DNA of 64,000 nucleotides from Rohdeia mirabilis (GTDB lineage: Bacteria > Planctomycetota > UBA1135 > GCA-002686595), in NCBI GenBank assembly GCA_007750655.1, contig CP036290.1, positions 868,001 to 932,000 of the forward strand, in the 5' to 3' direction. This document shows, piece after piece, positions 45,791 through 53,729 of the stretch. Each line of letters begins with the position of its first letter. The stretch's first letter is position 1. The notes below the pieces were generated by a model. That model saw only the letters and a program-made list of their open reading frames with translations. It was not told the DNA's origin and searched no databases. The position numbers were made by a program, and so were the translations under genes.

Positions 45791-45844
45791 TCCCGGAGGA
45801 TAGCGGTCCTCCAGTCCCCGGCGCGATGCGATACTGCTCGCGTC

Positions 45845-46453
45845 ATGGGAGTTCGACTCAATCGCATCTACACCCGCAGCGGCGACGACGGCGAGACAGG
45901 TCTCGGCGACGGTCGGCGCGTCAAGAAGCACAGCCTGCGCGTCGCGGCCTACGGGACGATCGACGAGGCCTCGTCGGCCCTCGGGCTGGCGCGTGCCCAC
46001 GACGAGGAGAACCGCTTCGGCGACCTCGTGATCGAGCTGCAGAACGACCTGTTCGACCTGGGCTCGGACCTGTGCGTGCCCGGTGAGATGGGGGAGAAGC
46101 TGCGCGTGCCCGCCGACTACGTCACGCGGCTCGAGCGCCACATCGATCGCATCAACGCGGACCTCGAGCCGCTCGAGTCGTTCGTGCTGCCGGGCGGTGA
46201 CAAGCTCGCGGCCTGGCTGCACCTGGGCCGCACGGTCGCGCGCCGCGCCGAGCGCCTGGTGACGGAGCTCTCCGCGGATCCGGACGAAGCGGATCCCGTG
46301 AACCCGAACGTGATCACGTACCTCAACCGCCTCAGCGACCTCCTGTTCGTCATGGCGCGCGCCGCCAACGACGGTGGGCGCGCGGACGTTCTGTGGGTTC
46401 CCGGCGGCAACGCGCAGAAGGACGCGTCGACCGATTCGGACACCGAGGCCTGA
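45845..46453 (+). CDS. Cob(I)alamin adenosyltransferase, PduO type
   Basis: 202 residues. Diagnostic PduO motifs: YTRSGDDGETGLGDGRRV at the N-terminus (ATP binding), AAYGTIDEASSALGLA, the R-x3-RR-A-E-R segment (GRTVARRAERLV) and YLNRLSDLLFVMARAAN. The enzyme transfers the adenosyl group of ATP to cobalamin in the cytosol. No cobalamin riboswitch was recognised in the 54 bp before it. 22 bp separate it from miaE downstream, so they are probably co-transcribed. Confidence 0.93.
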   Translation: MGVRLNRIYTRSGDDGETGLGDGRRVKKHSLRVAAYGTIDEASSALGLARAHDEENRFGDLVIELQNDLFDLGSDLCVPGEMGEKLRVPADYVTRLERHIDRINADLEPLESFVLPGGDKLAAWLHLGRTVARRAERLVTELSADPDEADPVNPNVITYLNRLSDLLFVMARAANDGGRADVLWVPGGNAQKDASTDSDTEA

Positions 46454-46475
46454 GCGCGGTCGGCGCCCACCAGCG

Positions 46476-47087
46476 ATGATCGAACTCGAGCGACGCACCA
46501 GCGTGGAATGGGCCCGCGGCGTGCTCGCCGATCCGGTGGCGCTGCTCGTCGACCACGCCTACTGCGAGCTCGGTGCGGCGGCCTCGGCCCAGGGACTGAT
46601 CCACCGGCACCCGGACGACCACGAACTGGGTGACCGCATGGCGGCCCTCGCCTGCGAGGAACTCACGCACTTCCGTCAGGTGGTTCGCACCTTGAGCGGA
46701 CTGGGTGGCCGACTCACCGAACGCACGGCCAATCCCTACGCCGAGCGGCTCGGTCGAACGGCGCGGGCCACGCGCGGCAACGGGCCCTCGTTGCTCGACC
46801 ATCTGCTGGTCGCGGCGGTCATCGAAGCGCGCAGCTACGAGCGCTTCTGCCTGTTGGCCGAAGTGGCCGACGAGCCCAGCGTCCGCGACCTGTTCGCCGA
46901 GCTCGGTCCGTCCGAGCGCGGACACATGACGCTCTTCCCCGAGCTGGCGCGACGGCGTTTCGGCGAGCTCGCGACGTACGGGCGCCTGGGCGAGATCGTC
47001 GCGAACGAGGCGCGGATCCTGGCCGAGCTCGACTTCGCTCCGCGCGTACACTCGGGCGAGCCGGTCGCCAGCGCGGCGCCCCGTTGA
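46476..47087 (+). CDS. miaE: tRNA 2-methylthio-N6-isopentenyladenosine hydroxylase
   Basis: 203 residues, ferritin-like four-helix di-iron enzyme. Ligand motifs are visible: CEELTHFRQV (E-x2-H), VIEARSYERF and GPSERGHMTLFPE (E-x2-H). HAYCELGAAASAQGLI is the family's N-terminal signature. It hydroxylates the isopentenyl side chain of ms2i6A37 in tRNA in the presence of oxygen, so it indicates an oxygen-using lifestyle. It follows the cobalamin adenosyltransferase gene after 22 bp. Confidence 0.9.
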   Translation: MIELERRTSVEWARGVLADPVALLVDHAYCELGAAASAQGLIHRHPDDHELGDRMAALACEELTHFRQVVRTLSGLGGRLTERTANPYAERLGRTARATRGNGPSLLDHLLVAAVIEARSYERFCLLAEVADEPSVRDLFAELGPSERGHMTLFPELARRRFGELATYGRLGEIVANEARILAELDFAPRVHSGEPVASAAPR

Positions 47088-47166
47088 CGTCCGACCCGCG
47101 CGAGCGCGCGGCCGCTCGCCACGCCCCGCCGTCTCCTCGACCGCGCCGACCTTCCCCCGCACGCCC

Positions 47167-48789
47167 GTGAGCTCCCTCCTCGAACGCGCCGACGCCTACT
47201 TCCGCCGCGAACTGTGGCGCAGCGATCTGGCGGACGAACCCTTCTGGCGCGCCTGGCCGCTGCACGTCCTGCGCTGTCTGTCGATGGCGGTCGAACGCGG
47301 CATCGCGCACCAGCTGCCGATCCGTGCCTCGGCCCTGACGTTCATCACGGTGCTCTCGCTCGTGCCGTCGCTCGCGTTCGTGTTCTCCGTGGCGAAGAGC
47401 CTCGGCGCCTACGAACAGGTGCGGACCCAGGTGGTCGATCCGTTCCTCTCGGAGATGTTCGTCGCCGAGAGCGCGAAGGCTCCGCGGGCGGTGGAGTCCG
47501 ACGGCGGAACGGGAGTGGCGGCGAGCGGAGCCGAGAACCAGGACGAAGCGGTCGACGGAGGCCTCGAGGACGGTGCGCCGGCCGATGTCGACTCGCAGGA
47601 TCCGGCGCGCGACACCGAGGTCCCCGCTGGCGCCGACGGGCCCACCGACCAGGAGGTCGAGCCTTCCCCCGGTGCGCAGCCCAAGCTCGAGGACAACGCG
47701 GCCGAAGCGGCGGTGGTCGTGGAGGAGAGCGAGCAGCAGCTGCGCGTCGCGATCGAGAAGGTGCTCGAGTTCGTCGAGAAGACGGACGTGAAGCGGCTCG
47801 GCGCACTCGGATTCCTGGTCGTCGTGTACGCCGTGATTCGTCTGCTCGGTGGCGTCGAGGCGGCGCTGAACCTGATCTGGAGCGTCGACCGACCGCGCCG
47901 CTTCATCCGCAAGGTGACCGACTACCTGGCGATCGTGATCGTCACGCCGATGCTCGCGGGTCTCGCGCTGACGTCGGGCGCCGCACTCAGCACGACCGAC
48001 AGCGCGGCGATGGTCTATCTGCGCGACGATCTCGGGCTCGCGCACCTGGTGGTCTGGTTCGACCTCGTCCTGCCGCTCCTCAGCATGTGGGTCGTGTTCA
48101 CGCTGATCTACATCCTGATGCCGAACACGCGCGTGAAGCTGCGGTCGGCCCTCTTCGGCGGACTGGCCGCGGCGTTGTTGTGGACGGTGATGCTCGAGCT
48201 GTACGTGAAGTCGCAGGTCGGAATGGCCAGTTACAACGCGCTCTACGCCAGTTTCGCGGCCTTCCCGATCTTCCTCCTGTGGCTGTGGTTCTCGTGGCTC
48301 GTCGTCCTCGCCGGCGCGGAGGTCGGGTACGCCGACCAGCACGCGCGCGCCTATCGCCGCCAGGCCCTGGCCGAGACGGGCAACCGCGCCTGGTTCGAGC
48401 TGAACATCCTGCGCGCCGTCGGTCGGATCGTCGGTGCGTTCCAGGTCGGCAAGGCGCCGCCGACGCTCGAGTTCCTCGTCGACGATCTCGGGGTGCCCGA
48501 GTCGGAACTCGAGTCGGGGCTCGTGCGACTCGAACGCGCCGGACTCCTGTTGCGCTCGCGCACCGGCGAGGACTCGGCCTTCGCCCTGGCGCGCCCGGCC
48601 GAGGACGTCTCCGTGCACGAGGCCCTGCAGATGCTGCGCGGCGACGCCGAGGCCGGCCTGCCGAACGGGTCGAAGGACGAGCTCGATTCCCGTCTGCGCG
48701 AGGCGTACCTGAACGCGGTTCGCGCCGGCGGTGAGTCGCGGAGTCTGGCCGACGTGGCGAAGGCGGCGCGGACCGAACCCGATGCCTGA
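47167..48789 (+). CDS. YihY/BrkB-family membrane protein with acidic insert and winged-helix tail
   Basis: 540 residues from a GTG at 47167. The YihY/BrkB membrane core is split: a first helix with ALTFITVLSLVPSLAFVFSVAKS (about 55-80), then five more segments after residue 205 (VVVYAVIRLLGG, YLAIVIVTPMLAGLAL, VVWFDLVLPLLSMWVVFTLI, YASFAAFPIFLLWLWFSWLV and GAEVGYA). Between them, residues about 101-185 form a highly acidic low-complexity insert. The C-terminal 110 residues look like a winged helix (TLEFLVDDLGVPESELESGLVRLERAG). The role of the family is still debated. The next gene starts 8 bp before its stop. Confidence 0.85.
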   Translation: MSSLLERADAYFRRELWRSDLADEPFWRAWPLHVLRCLSMAVERGIAHQLPIRASALTFITVLSLVPSLAFVFSVAKSLGAYEQVRTQVVDPFLSEMFVAESAKAPRAVESDGGTGVAASGAENQDEAVDGGLEDGAPADVDSQDPARDTEVPAGADGPTDQEVEPSPGAQPKLEDNAAEAAVVVEESEQQLRVAIEKVLEFVEKTDVKRLGALGFLVVVYAVIRLLGGVEAALNLIWSVDRPRRFIRKVTDYLAIVIVTPMLAGLALTSGAALSTTDSAAMVYLRDDLGLAHLVVWFDLVLPLLSMWVVFTLIYILMPNTRVKLRSALFGGLAAALLWTVMLELYVKSQVGMASYNALYASFAAFPIFLLWLWFSWLVVLAGAEVGYADQHARAYRRQALAETGNRAWFELNILRAVGRIVGAFQVGKAPPTLEFLVDDLGVPESELESGLVRLERAGLLLRSRTGEDSAFALARPAEDVSVHEALQMLRGDAEAGLPNGSKDELDSRLREAYLNAVRAGGESRSLADVAKAARTEPDA

Positions 48790-49903
48790 GCGCGCGGTCC
48801 TCGGCCTCGACTACTTCGCGGCCGCCACGCACGCCCCGGGCATCGGTCGCTACGGCCGCGAACTCGTGCGCGCCTGGCTGCGGTGCGACGACGAGCTCGG
48901 CTCCCTGAAGCTCTTCGAAGCGGGCGGTCGAGCGCCGCGACTGCCGGACGCCATGCTCGGACTCGACGGGCCCGACGTGCGGCGTTCCGTCGAGCGCCAC
49001 GTTCGCTGGGCACTGCCGCGGCGCGCGACCGACGGCTTCGCGCGCGTGCTCGGCGTCGAGCGCCTGCTCGGCGGCTGCGACGTGTTCCTGCGTTCGCGAC
49101 CGGCGGCGCCCGCGTGTCGCCGCGCCGCGAGTCTGTGGCCGGTGTCGCAGTGGCCGGGTCCGAACGACGAATCGGCCCGCATCCGCTTCGCGAGCGAGCT
49201 GGCCGCGAACGACCACTTGATCGTGTTCGCGCGCGCAGCGGCCGAGCGGCTCGTCGAGCAGTTCGGCGTCGCGCGCGACCGCGTCCACGTCACGCCGGTC
49301 GGCGCCGACCACTGGCGTCGGGACGCGGAAGTCCTGGACGTGCCCACGTCCCCGCGCACGCTGCTCGCGCTCGGCGCCGTCGAGGATCGCCGCTGGCCGA
49401 CCGCGCTGCTCGAGGCTTTCGAACGCCTGCGCGAATCCGGCGCGGTCGAACGCCTGCTGTTGGTCGGGCGGCCCGGAACGGGGGCGGGGACGTTCGAGCG
49501 GCGCCTCGGCTTCTCCTCGGCCCGCAGCCACGTGGAGTGGATCACCGTACCGGTCGAGAGCGACCTGCCGCGGATCGTGAGCGCTGCGGCGGCGCTCGTC
49601 CACGTCGGGCAGGGCGAGGCCACGGCCGTCACACCGCTCGAAGCCCTGTCGTTCGGCGTCCCCGCCGTCGTCAGCGACGTGCCCGAGATGCGCGAGTGTC
49701 TCGGCGACCGGGTCGAGTACCTCGATGCCGACGTGCGCGACCGCAAGCGCGGTGAAGCGCTCGCGGCCGCGGTCGAACGCGCGCTCGCGACGGCCGACGA
49801 TCCGTCCGCCCGCGCCGCCCGTCGCGCGTTGGCCGAGCGCTCGACCTGGGACGCGGTCGCGCGCGCCACGTCGAGTGTGGTGGCGCGGATCGCGGGGCGT
49901 TGA
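48782..49903 (+). CDS. Glycosyltransferase family 4-like (GT-B)
   Basis: 373 residues from the ATG at 48782, overlapping the upstream stop by 8 bp. The acceptor half starts LGLDYFAAATHAPGIGRYGRELV (the usual Gly-rich first loop of GT-B enzymes), and the donor half ends with HVGQGEATAVTPLEALSFGVPAVVSDVPEMRE, where the Glu of E-A-L and the SFGVPAV motif bind the nucleotide sugar. The expected K (E-x7-E motif) is present as an Arg-rich region. It is a retaining transferase using a nucleotide sugar; target unknown. Membrane neighbours suggest envelope glycan work. Confidence 0.85.
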   Translation: MPERAVLGLDYFAAATHAPGIGRYGRELVRAWLRCDDELGSLKLFEAGGRAPRLPDAMLGLDGPDVRRSVERHVRWALPRRATDGFARVLGVERLLGGCDVFLRSRPAAPACRRAASLWPVSQWPGPNDESARIRFASELAANDHLIVFARAAAERLVEQFGVARDRVHVTPVGADHWRRDAEVLDVPTSPRTLLALGAVEDRRWPTALLEAFERLRESGAVERLLLVGRPGTGAGTFERRLGFSSARSHVEWITVPVESDLPRIVSAAAALVHVGQGEATAVTPLEALSFGVPAVVSDVPEMRECLGDRVEYLDADVRDRKRGEALAAAVERALATADDPSARAARRALAERSTWDAVARATSSVVARIAGR

Positions 49904-49916
49904 GAGCCGTGCGGCG

Positions 49917-51092
49917 ATGAGTTCAGACACACCCTCGACCCGTTCCACCACTCCCGGTGAGACGGCGTGCAGCGACCACGAACGCAGGTCGCCCGCAGTG
50001 CGTCCGGCGCCGGCTCCCGCGAACGGGCGCGCGATCGGCCTCGACGTGGCGCGGGCCCTGGCGATCGCGGGAATGGTGCTCGTCAACTTCGAGCTCTCCC
50101 TGACGAAGAGCGCCGAGCCGAGCTGGTTGGCCGCGCTCACGAGCCTCGTCCAGGGCCGCGCCAGCGCGCTCTTCGTGATCCTTGCGGGCTTCGGCATCCA
50201 GCTGATGGCCACGGCCCAGGGCGATCTCCGCCGCACGCGCGTCGTCGTACTGCGGCGCGCGCTGTTCCTGGCCGCGATCGGCTACGCCTTCCTGCCGCTC
50301 TGGCCGGCCGACATCCTTCACTTCTACGCGCTGTACTTCGTCGTCGGAGCAGTGGCGCTCGGACGGAGCGCGCGCGGGCTGTGGATCGGCGCGACGATCG
50401 TCGTCGTCGGGTTCCTCGTGTTCGGCCTTCCGGTCTACGACCGCGGCTGGAACTTCGAAACGCTCGAGTACGCGGGGCTGTGGACCCTCGAGGGCAGTCT
50501 GCGGAACCTGTTCCTCAACGGCTTCCACCCGGTTCTGCCCTGGAGCGCGTTCCTGTTGTGGGGGATGTGGCTCGCGCGTCGCTACCGCTCGGGAGCGCTG
50601 CGAGGCCCACGCCCGATCGTCGTCGGCGCGGCCGTCGCGGTCGTCGTCGAACTCGTGTCCCGCGGACTGATCGCGGCGGCGGCGGGGGACGACGACCTCG
50701 CAGCGCTCGTCGGCACGGCGTCGATCCCGCCGGTCCCGGGATACATGTTCGCCGCCGGAGCCACCGCGACCGCCGTCCTGCTCGGCTGCCTGTACCTCGT
50801 CGACGAACGCGACGCGCTGCCGCACCGGGTCCTGCGGCCACTCGCGCACACGGGGCAGCTCGCGCTGACGCTCTACGTCGCGCACGTCGTGGTCGGGATC
50901 GGCGCCTTCCACGAGACGGGTGCCGACCTGACGCTGCCCGAGACCGTGGCCTGGTGGGCCGGGTTCTGCGTTCTGGCCGCCGCGGCGAGCCACGCCTACC
51001 GCACGTTCTTCGCCACGGGCCCGTTCGAGTGGTTGCTGCGACGCGCCGGTGGCCGGTCGAGCCCGCGCGCGCCCGTCAGTCGGCCCGATTGA
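49917..51092 (+). CDS. DUF418-like polytopic membrane protein
   Basis: 391 residues. After a soluble N-terminal stretch of about 40 residues come about nine to ten hydrophobic segments. The start GLDVARALAIAGMVLVNFEL and the RGRASALFVILAGFGIQLM-like motif (TSLVQGRASALFVILAG) match DUF418/heparan-alpha-glucosaminide acetyltransferase-like membrane proteins; the later GQLALTLYVAHVVVG fits DUF418. It may be an acyltransferase-type membrane protein (inference). It follows the glycosyltransferase gene after 13 bp. Its end overlaps the convergent hemoglobin gene by 17 bp. Confidence 0.78.
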   Translation: MSSDTPSTRSTTPGETACSDHERRSPAVRPAPAPANGRAIGLDVARALAIAGMVLVNFELSLTKSAEPSWLAALTSLVQGRASALFVILAGFGIQLMATAQGDLRRTRVVVLRRALFLAAIGYAFLPLWPADILHFYALYFVVGAVALGRSARGLWIGATIVVVGFLVFGLPVYDRGWNFETLEYAGLWTLEGSLRNLFLNGFHPVLPWSAFLLWGMWLARRYRSGALRGPRPIVVGAAVAVVVELVSRGLIAAAAGDDDLAALVGTASIPPVPGYMFAAGATATAVLLGCLYLVDERDALPHRVLRPLAHTGQLALTLYVAHVVVGIGAFHETGADLTLPETVAWWAGFCVLAAAASHAYRTFFATGPFEWLLRRAGGRSSPRAPVSRPD

Positions 51093-51450
51093 GGAGGAAC
51101 GTCGCGACCTGGTCGAAGAACGCGGCCAGGAACTCCGACTCGGGCCCTGGGAGGTCGGCCTCGTCGAGGCTCGCGCGCATGAGTTCGACCCAGCGGTCGC
51201 GGTGCGCGCGATCGACGGGATAGGGCGCGTGTCGCATCCGCAGCCGCGGGTGCCCGCGCGCCTCGACGTAGCGCTGGGGCCCGCCGAAGCGACCGACGAG
51301 GAAGTCGCGCAGTCGCTGCTCCGCGCCCTCCCAGTCGTCGTCGGGATAGAGCGGCGCCAGCAGGTCGTCCGCGCGCACGCGCGTGTAGAAGCCGGCGACG
51401 AGGCGCTCGAAGCCGTCCTCGCCGATGCGTGCGTACAGCTCTTGATCCAT
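51076..51450 (-). CDS. glbO: Truncated hemoglobin, group II (GlbO-like)
   Basis: 124 residues, the usual size. The globin helices are recognised by FYTRVRADDLLAPLYP (B-C region with Phe-Tyr), FLVGRFGGPQRYVEARGHPRLRMRH with the proximal His near residue 75, and the W-x3-M motif (RDRWVELMRASLDE). The heme protein probably binds oxygen or NO in the cytosol, as group II forms do. Upstream on the same strand lies the outer-membrane barrel gene, 37 bp away. Its 3' end overlaps the convergent DUF418-like gene. Confidence 0.92.
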   Translation of the reverse strand: MDQELYARIGEDGFERLVAGFYTRVRADDLLAPLYPDDDWEGAEQRLRDFLVGRFGGPQRYVEARGHPRLRMRHAPYPVDRAHRDRWVELMRASLDEADLPGPESEFLAAFFDQVATFLLNRAD

Positions 51451-51487
51451 GGTGGCGTGTGGACGTCCCGTCGAGCGGTCGTGGCCG

Positions 51488-53050
51488 TCAGCGCGTGACG
51501 CGCGGCCGACTGAAGGCCCATTCGAAGTGCAGGCCGATGACGTCACCGCCGAAGCTGCCGCGATCCGACTCGATGCGGGCCATCTCGGCCGCGACCCACA
51601 GGCCCTCCGACGGCGTGAAGCGCCAGCCGGCTCCGACTTCGTGGAACAGTCCCGAACGGTTGTCGACGCCGCCGCCCGCACTGCCCAGTTGGTACTTCAG
51701 GTAGAACTGGCCGGTCGACTGCCAGGGCTGCAGCACGTCGAGTCGATAGCGCAGGCCGAGTCCGAGTTCGTGGTAGCCGCCCACGTCGCCGTCCCAGGCC
51801 GTGAACGTGTTGATCTCGACGTCGAGGTCCTCGACGATCTGCCGCTGGAGGCCCAGGCCGATCAACTGGAGGCCGTCGTCCAGCTGATTGCCGTTCGCGT
51901 CCCGCACGTCGCCCGCGATCGAGATCGACTTGTGGCGCAGCGAGACGATGTACTCGTCGAGCATCGCGTCGTCCTCGGACAGGCCCTCGTCGTAGAAGCG
52001 TTCGAGGTCGAAGTCGCGCGACGTCGAGTAGAAGCTCGGCGACCAGCTCGCGGCAGCCTGGAGCGTCCAGCCGTCGAAGTTGCCGTCGATCGCCGTCAGG
52101 TAGCCGCCCTTGATGCTCGCGCTCCAGTCGTTCTTCAGCGGGAACTCGAGGCCGGCGTTGATCTGGACCAGCGCGCCGCCGCCCGTGTCGTACCCGCCGC
52201 CGCCGCCGGCTCCGACGAGGACTTCCTTGACGCCCCACACGTGCGGGGTGAAGCGCGGGCCCCACTCGCCGATGCCGAACATCACCTGGCGGTAGCCGCC
52301 CGCGTCGCCGCCGACGGCCGCGGCGTACTCGATGGGCAGGTAGATGTTGCGACCCAGCGCGTGGTGCGTGCGCACGCCGAGCATCGTGAAGCTGTTGGAC
52401 TGGCCGAACGAGCGGCGCGTGCCGGAACTCGGGTCGAAGTAGAGCAGCGACGGCTCGAGTCGCAGCGGTTCGCGGTTCAGTTCGGACGGCGCGAGCGGAT
52501 CGAGCTCGAACGCCGAGTAGTCGCTGGTGAGGAACTGGCGCGTCCCGCTGAAGCCGAGCGCCAGTTGGAGTCCGTCGAGGTCGCCACCGGGGCTCGCGGC
52601 GTAGGCCACTTCCATCCGCCAGGCCCAGGCGCGGTTGAGCGGCGCTTCGAGGGCCACGTGCGGCCGCAGCACGAGCCCGTTCCCGTCGTCGCCGAAGTCC
52701 GAGCCACCGCCGCCCACGAACAGCGCGGTCTCGAAGGCCCAGTCGTTCTTGAGCGGGAGTCGCCAACCGCCCTCGACCCCGAGCGCGAGGTAGCCGCCGC
52801 GATCGCCCCAGACGCCGGCGTAGGCCCCGAGTCCGAGGTAGGCGTCGGGAAAGCGTGAGAGCGGATCGAAGACGTCGTAGTGCAGACCGAGGAGGCCGAG
52901 TTCGTCCGTGCCCTGGGGGTCCGCGTGCTCGAGCGACAAGCGCCAGCGCGTCCTCTGGGGGACGAGTTCGAGGTCCTGTGCGGCCGCGGGAGGAGCTGCC
53001 GCCGCGAGGAGCAGGCCGAGAAGGAGGAACCACTGCGGAAACGGACGCAT
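51488..53050 (-). CDS. Outer-membrane beta-barrel protein
   Basis: 520 residues from the ATG at 53050. Signal peptide FPQWFLLLGLLLAAAAPPAAAQ, then a string of amphipathic beta strands with alternating aromatic and polar residues (LGLHYDVFDPL, AYLGLGAYAGVWG, GGYLALGVEGGW, DGWTLQAAASWSPSFYST) and a C-terminus ending in a hydrophobic strand (HFEWAFSRPRVTR). Two copies of PLKNDW occur (near residues 100 and 310), consistent with internal duplication. I see no plug or TonB box. Substrate unknown. Divergent from the peroxiredoxin gene with 135 bp between. Confidence 0.75.
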   Translation of the reverse strand: MRPFPQWFLLLGLLLAAAAPPAAAQDLELVPQRTRWRLSLEHADPQGTDELGLLGLHYDVFDPLSRFPDAYLGLGAYAGVWGDRGGYLALGVEGGWRLPLKNDWAFETALFVGGGGSDFGDDGNGLVLRPHVALEAPLNRAWAWRMEVAYAASPGGDLDGLQLALGFSGTRQFLTSDYSAFELDPLAPSELNREPLRLEPSLLYFDPSSGTRRSFGQSNSFTMLGVRTHHALGRNIYLPIEYAAAVGGDAGGYRQVMFGIGEWGPRFTPHVWGVKEVLVGAGGGGGYDTGGGALVQINAGLEFPLKNDWSASIKGGYLTAIDGNFDGWTLQAAASWSPSFYSTSRDFDLERFYDEGLSEDDAMLDEYIVSLRHKSISIAGDVRDANGNQLDDGLQLIGLGLQRQIVEDLDVEINTFTAWDGDVGGYHELGLGLRYRLDVLQPWQSTGQFYLKYQLGSAGGGVDNRSGLFHEVGAGWRFTPSEGLWVAAEMARIESDRGSFGGDVIGLHFEWAFSRPRVTR

Positions 53051-53185
53051 CGCTCGGCCATGATAGGCGGAGCCGCCGCCGGTCGGCCCCTTCGGTCGAT
53101 CGGCGGCGCCCCGCGTCCCCACATTCACCCCTCGTCGGCGCTCCGCCCGGGCACCGACGACCGATCCCAGCGACACGAACCACCC

Positions 53186-53635
53186 ATGGCCATCTCCGTC
53201 GGCACCCAAGCCCCCGATTTCACGCTGAAGACCCAGGACGAGCAGGACTGGAAGCTCTCCGACCACAAGGGCAAGAACGTCGTGCTCCTGTGGTACCCGC
53301 TGGACTGGAGCCCGACGTGCGAAGGCGAGAACTGCAAGATCTCGGCCGAGCCGCTCCCCGGCGGTGACACGGTCGTCGTGGGCATCAGCCGCGACTCGAC
53401 CTGGTCGCACAAGGCGTGGAAGGCCTCGAAGGGCATTCGCCACGATCTGCTCGCCGACCCGAAGCTGGACGTCACGGCCCAGTACGACCTGGTCCACCCG
53501 GCGAAGTTCATCAGCCACCGCGCGACCGTCGTCGTCGACAAGACCGGAAAGGTCGCGTTCAGCGACGTCCAGGAGTCGACCGGTGACGAGCGCAACTGGG
53601 GGCCGATCCACGACGTGCTCGCCAAGCTCGGCTGA
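53186..53635 (+). CDS. Peroxiredoxin (AhpC/TSA family)
   Basis: 149 residues. The peroxidatic Cys is in SPTCEGENC, following YPLDW, and the later resolving-type Cys of the same motif (four residues further) may act in 1-Cys or atypical 2-Cys mode. The Arg that stabilises the thiolate is in FISHRATVVVDKTG. It reduces peroxides in the cytosol. The start ATG at 53186 faces a divergent outer-membrane barrel gene. A perfect 13-bp hairpin lies after its stop. Confidence 0.88.
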   Translation: MAISVGTQAPDFTLKTQDEQDWKLSDHKGKNVVLLWYPLDWSPTCEGENCKISAEPLPGGDTVVVGISRDSTWSHKAWKASKGIRHDLLADPKLDVTAQYDLVHPAKFISHRATVVVDKTGKVAFSDVQESTGDERNWGPIHDVLAKLG

Positions 53636-53662
53636 GCGCCACGCGACCGTTCGCGGTCATGC

Positions 53663-53698
53663 GCGGAGCGTCCGGTGCCAGTGCGCCGGACGCTCCGC
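53663..53698. terminator. Perfect hairpin between convergent peroxiredoxin and kinase genes
   Basis: GCGGAGCGTCCGG (53663-53675) pairs perfectly with 53686-53698 around a 10-nt loop. A smaller GACCG-TTCG-CGGTC hairpin (53645-53658) precedes it. Both lie between converging stops (53635 and 53730). No U tract. Confidence 0.65.
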
Positions 53699-53729
53699 TG
53701 CCGTTCCAGGGCGCGCCGGTCCGACGCCG

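Noticed and set aside
46819-48618. Minus-strand frame across miaE and the YihY gene
   Set aside because: It covers two genes with real family motifs and has a shadow composition.
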